This document shows positions 62,793 through 64,000 of a stretch of DNA of 64,000 nt, piece after piece. Below the pieces are notes generated by a model. It worked only from the letters and a program-made list of their open reading frames with translations, did no database searches and had not been told where the DNA came from. This stretch comes from Dryobates pubescens. Its lineage: Eukaryota > Chordata > Aves > Piciformes > Picidae. The stretch spans positions 3,511,266 through 3,575,265 of the forward strand of contig NC_071644.1 in the NCBI RefSeq assembly GCF_014839835.1, written 5' to 3'. The translations under genes and the position numbers were made by a program. Position 1 is the stretch's first letter. Every line of letters starts with the position of its first letter.

Positions 62793-63030
62793 CTGGGCTG
62801 CCTCTGGCCAGAAACATCCCTGCTGCCCCTGCAGGTACAATGAAGGGCCAGGAAAAGGAGGAAAATACTGCCTGAGTCCCCCCCAGCCCTGCTGGGGTTT
62901 TGCCTCCATGTGGAGCTTTGGGTTGCTGGTGGGTTGAGCCCTCAATATAACAAGGGCTCTGTGCAAGGTTACTGCAGGAGTGAGCTTGGGAGGATGCCCT
63001 GCAGTCATCAATTAGCAGGGAAGGCTGGCT
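62793..63030. other. Unique upstream stretch
   Basis: Nothing recognised. Confidence 0.4.
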
Positions 63031-63230
63031 CACAGACTGCACTGGGCTGGAAGGGTCCCTCAAAGGTCACCTTGTCCCACCCCCCCTGCAGGCAGCAGGG
63101 ACCCCTCCAACTACAGCAGGCTGCCCAGGGCCGCATCAAGCCTGGCCTTGAACGCCCCCAGGGACGGAGCCCCAACCACGTCGCTGGGCAGCCTCTACCA
63201 GGGAGCACTTCCCGGAGCTCCTGCTGAGAC
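63031..63230 (-). mobile_element. CR1 3' end, antisense, diverged
   Basis: CACTGGGCTGGAAGGGTCCC to GCCTCTACCAGGGAGCAC. Confidence 0.8.
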
Positions 63231-63794
63231 ACCAAGCCCAGAGAGGTGAGTCAGGAGGAAGCCTGACACCCATGGCTGCCCAGGGCAGCACCCACGCTCC
63301 CCTGTCCTCTGCAACCTTTGGATTTTTCCCCTGCTGTGACATCACCTTCCTGCTCCTGCTCCAGCGGCACCACCTGGGTCACAGGATCGGCAGGGATGAG
63401 TCTGCAGTTCAGGGAACAGGTCAAACCCTCCCCACACTCACAAGCCATGCACCGAGCTCCAGGGCTTCCTTGCTCCTGAGGAGGAGTTGGAACATGCTCC
63501 TGGAACACGGCTTGCAGCGTGCCAGCACGCAGAGATCCAGCCCTGTGCATCTCCTGCCTCCCACCAGCTGCTGTGCGGCTCCAGCCCCAGGCTGCACAAC
63601 ACGAAGGAGGAAAAAGCCTTCTCCAAACACCCAAGGAGCCTGCTGCACATCCCCTTCCCTCAGGTGATCTGAGCCACAGCTCATCCTTTCCCCAAGCTGC
63701 TCCCAGGGCTGGTGCTGGTTCAGCACCTACCTACCTCCCTCTGCCCTACCTACCTCTGCCCACCTTACACCCACAAGGTCCTCCAGCTCCTTGC
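63231..63794. other. Unique upstream stretch
   Basis: No exon or repeat recognised. Confidence 0.4.
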
Positions 63795-64000
63795 ACAGAG
63801 TCACAGAACACCTTGGGCTGGAAGGGACCCTCAAAGGTCATCTTGTCCCACCCCCCTGCACTCAGCAGGGACACTTCCAGCTAGAGCAGGCTGCCCAGGG
63901 CCACATCAAGCCTGACCTTGAATGTCTCCAGGGATGGGGCCTCAACCACCTCCCTGGGCAGCCTGTCCCAGCCTCTGTTTAGGCTGGAAGAGACCTTCAA
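63795..64000 (-). mobile_element. CR1 LINE, antisense, runs off the right edge
   Basis: CACCTTGGGCTGGAAGGGAC, TCCCTGGGCAGCCTGTCCCA and TTTAGGCTGGAAGAGACCTT at the edge. Confidence 0.85.

Overview
The window is vertebrate genomic DNA, almost certainly from a bird. Five protein-coding genes can be read exon by exon: DNAJC16 (-, only its first three coding exons), CASP9 (+), CTRC (-), EFHD2 (-) and TMEM51 (-). Their order and relative strands match the human 1p36.21 block (TMEM51-FHAD1-EFHD2-CTRC-CELA2A/B-CASP9-DNAJC16) read in reverse. That block is known to lie on chicken microchromosome 21. CR1 LINE fragments fill much of the remaining DNA. Such a CR1 load points to an avian genome and perhaps to a CR1-rich lineage such as woodpeckers and allies; the lineage is my inference. 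I saw no LTR, retroviral or other virus-like element, no tRNA or rRNA, and no CRISPR array.

Layout. 1-7837 is the 5' part of DNAJC16, with large introns full of CR1 and minisatellites. 7838-8166 is a short CpG-rich divergent promoter carrying a 100-bp tandem duplication. 8167-20300 is CASP9 (ten coding exons, 420 residues, complete), whose introns hold several tandem arrays, including about 42 copies of a 45-bp unit. 21660-27110 is CTRC (eight coding exons, 268 residues, complete, with TATA box and poly(A) signal). 28280-38470 is EFHD2 (four coding exons, 204 residues), with a very repeat-rich first intron and a GGAA/GGAT tract just upstream. 38470-54000 is where FHAD1 should be. I find only isolated exon-like pieces with good splice sites, two of them broken by in-frame stops, so FHAD1 may be decayed here. 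54000-57728 is TMEM51 (two coding exons, 251 residues). 57729-64000 is the region upstream of TMEM51, with CR1 and a 49-bp array.

The genes do not form one pathway. DNAJC16 and CASP9 share a promoter region. CASP9 is the initiator caspase of the mitochondrial apoptosis route. CTRC is a secreted pancreatic protease. EFHD2 is a calcium-binding actin regulator. TMEM51 is a small membrane protein. The main points of interest are structural: a CASP9 exon 2 fragment copied into a DNAJC16 intron, a roughly 430-bp duplication between two CASP9 introns, simple repeats sitting repeatedly at CR1 3' ends, a rearranged CR1 structure present twice, and a probable copy of TMEM51 upstream sequence near 48.45 kb.
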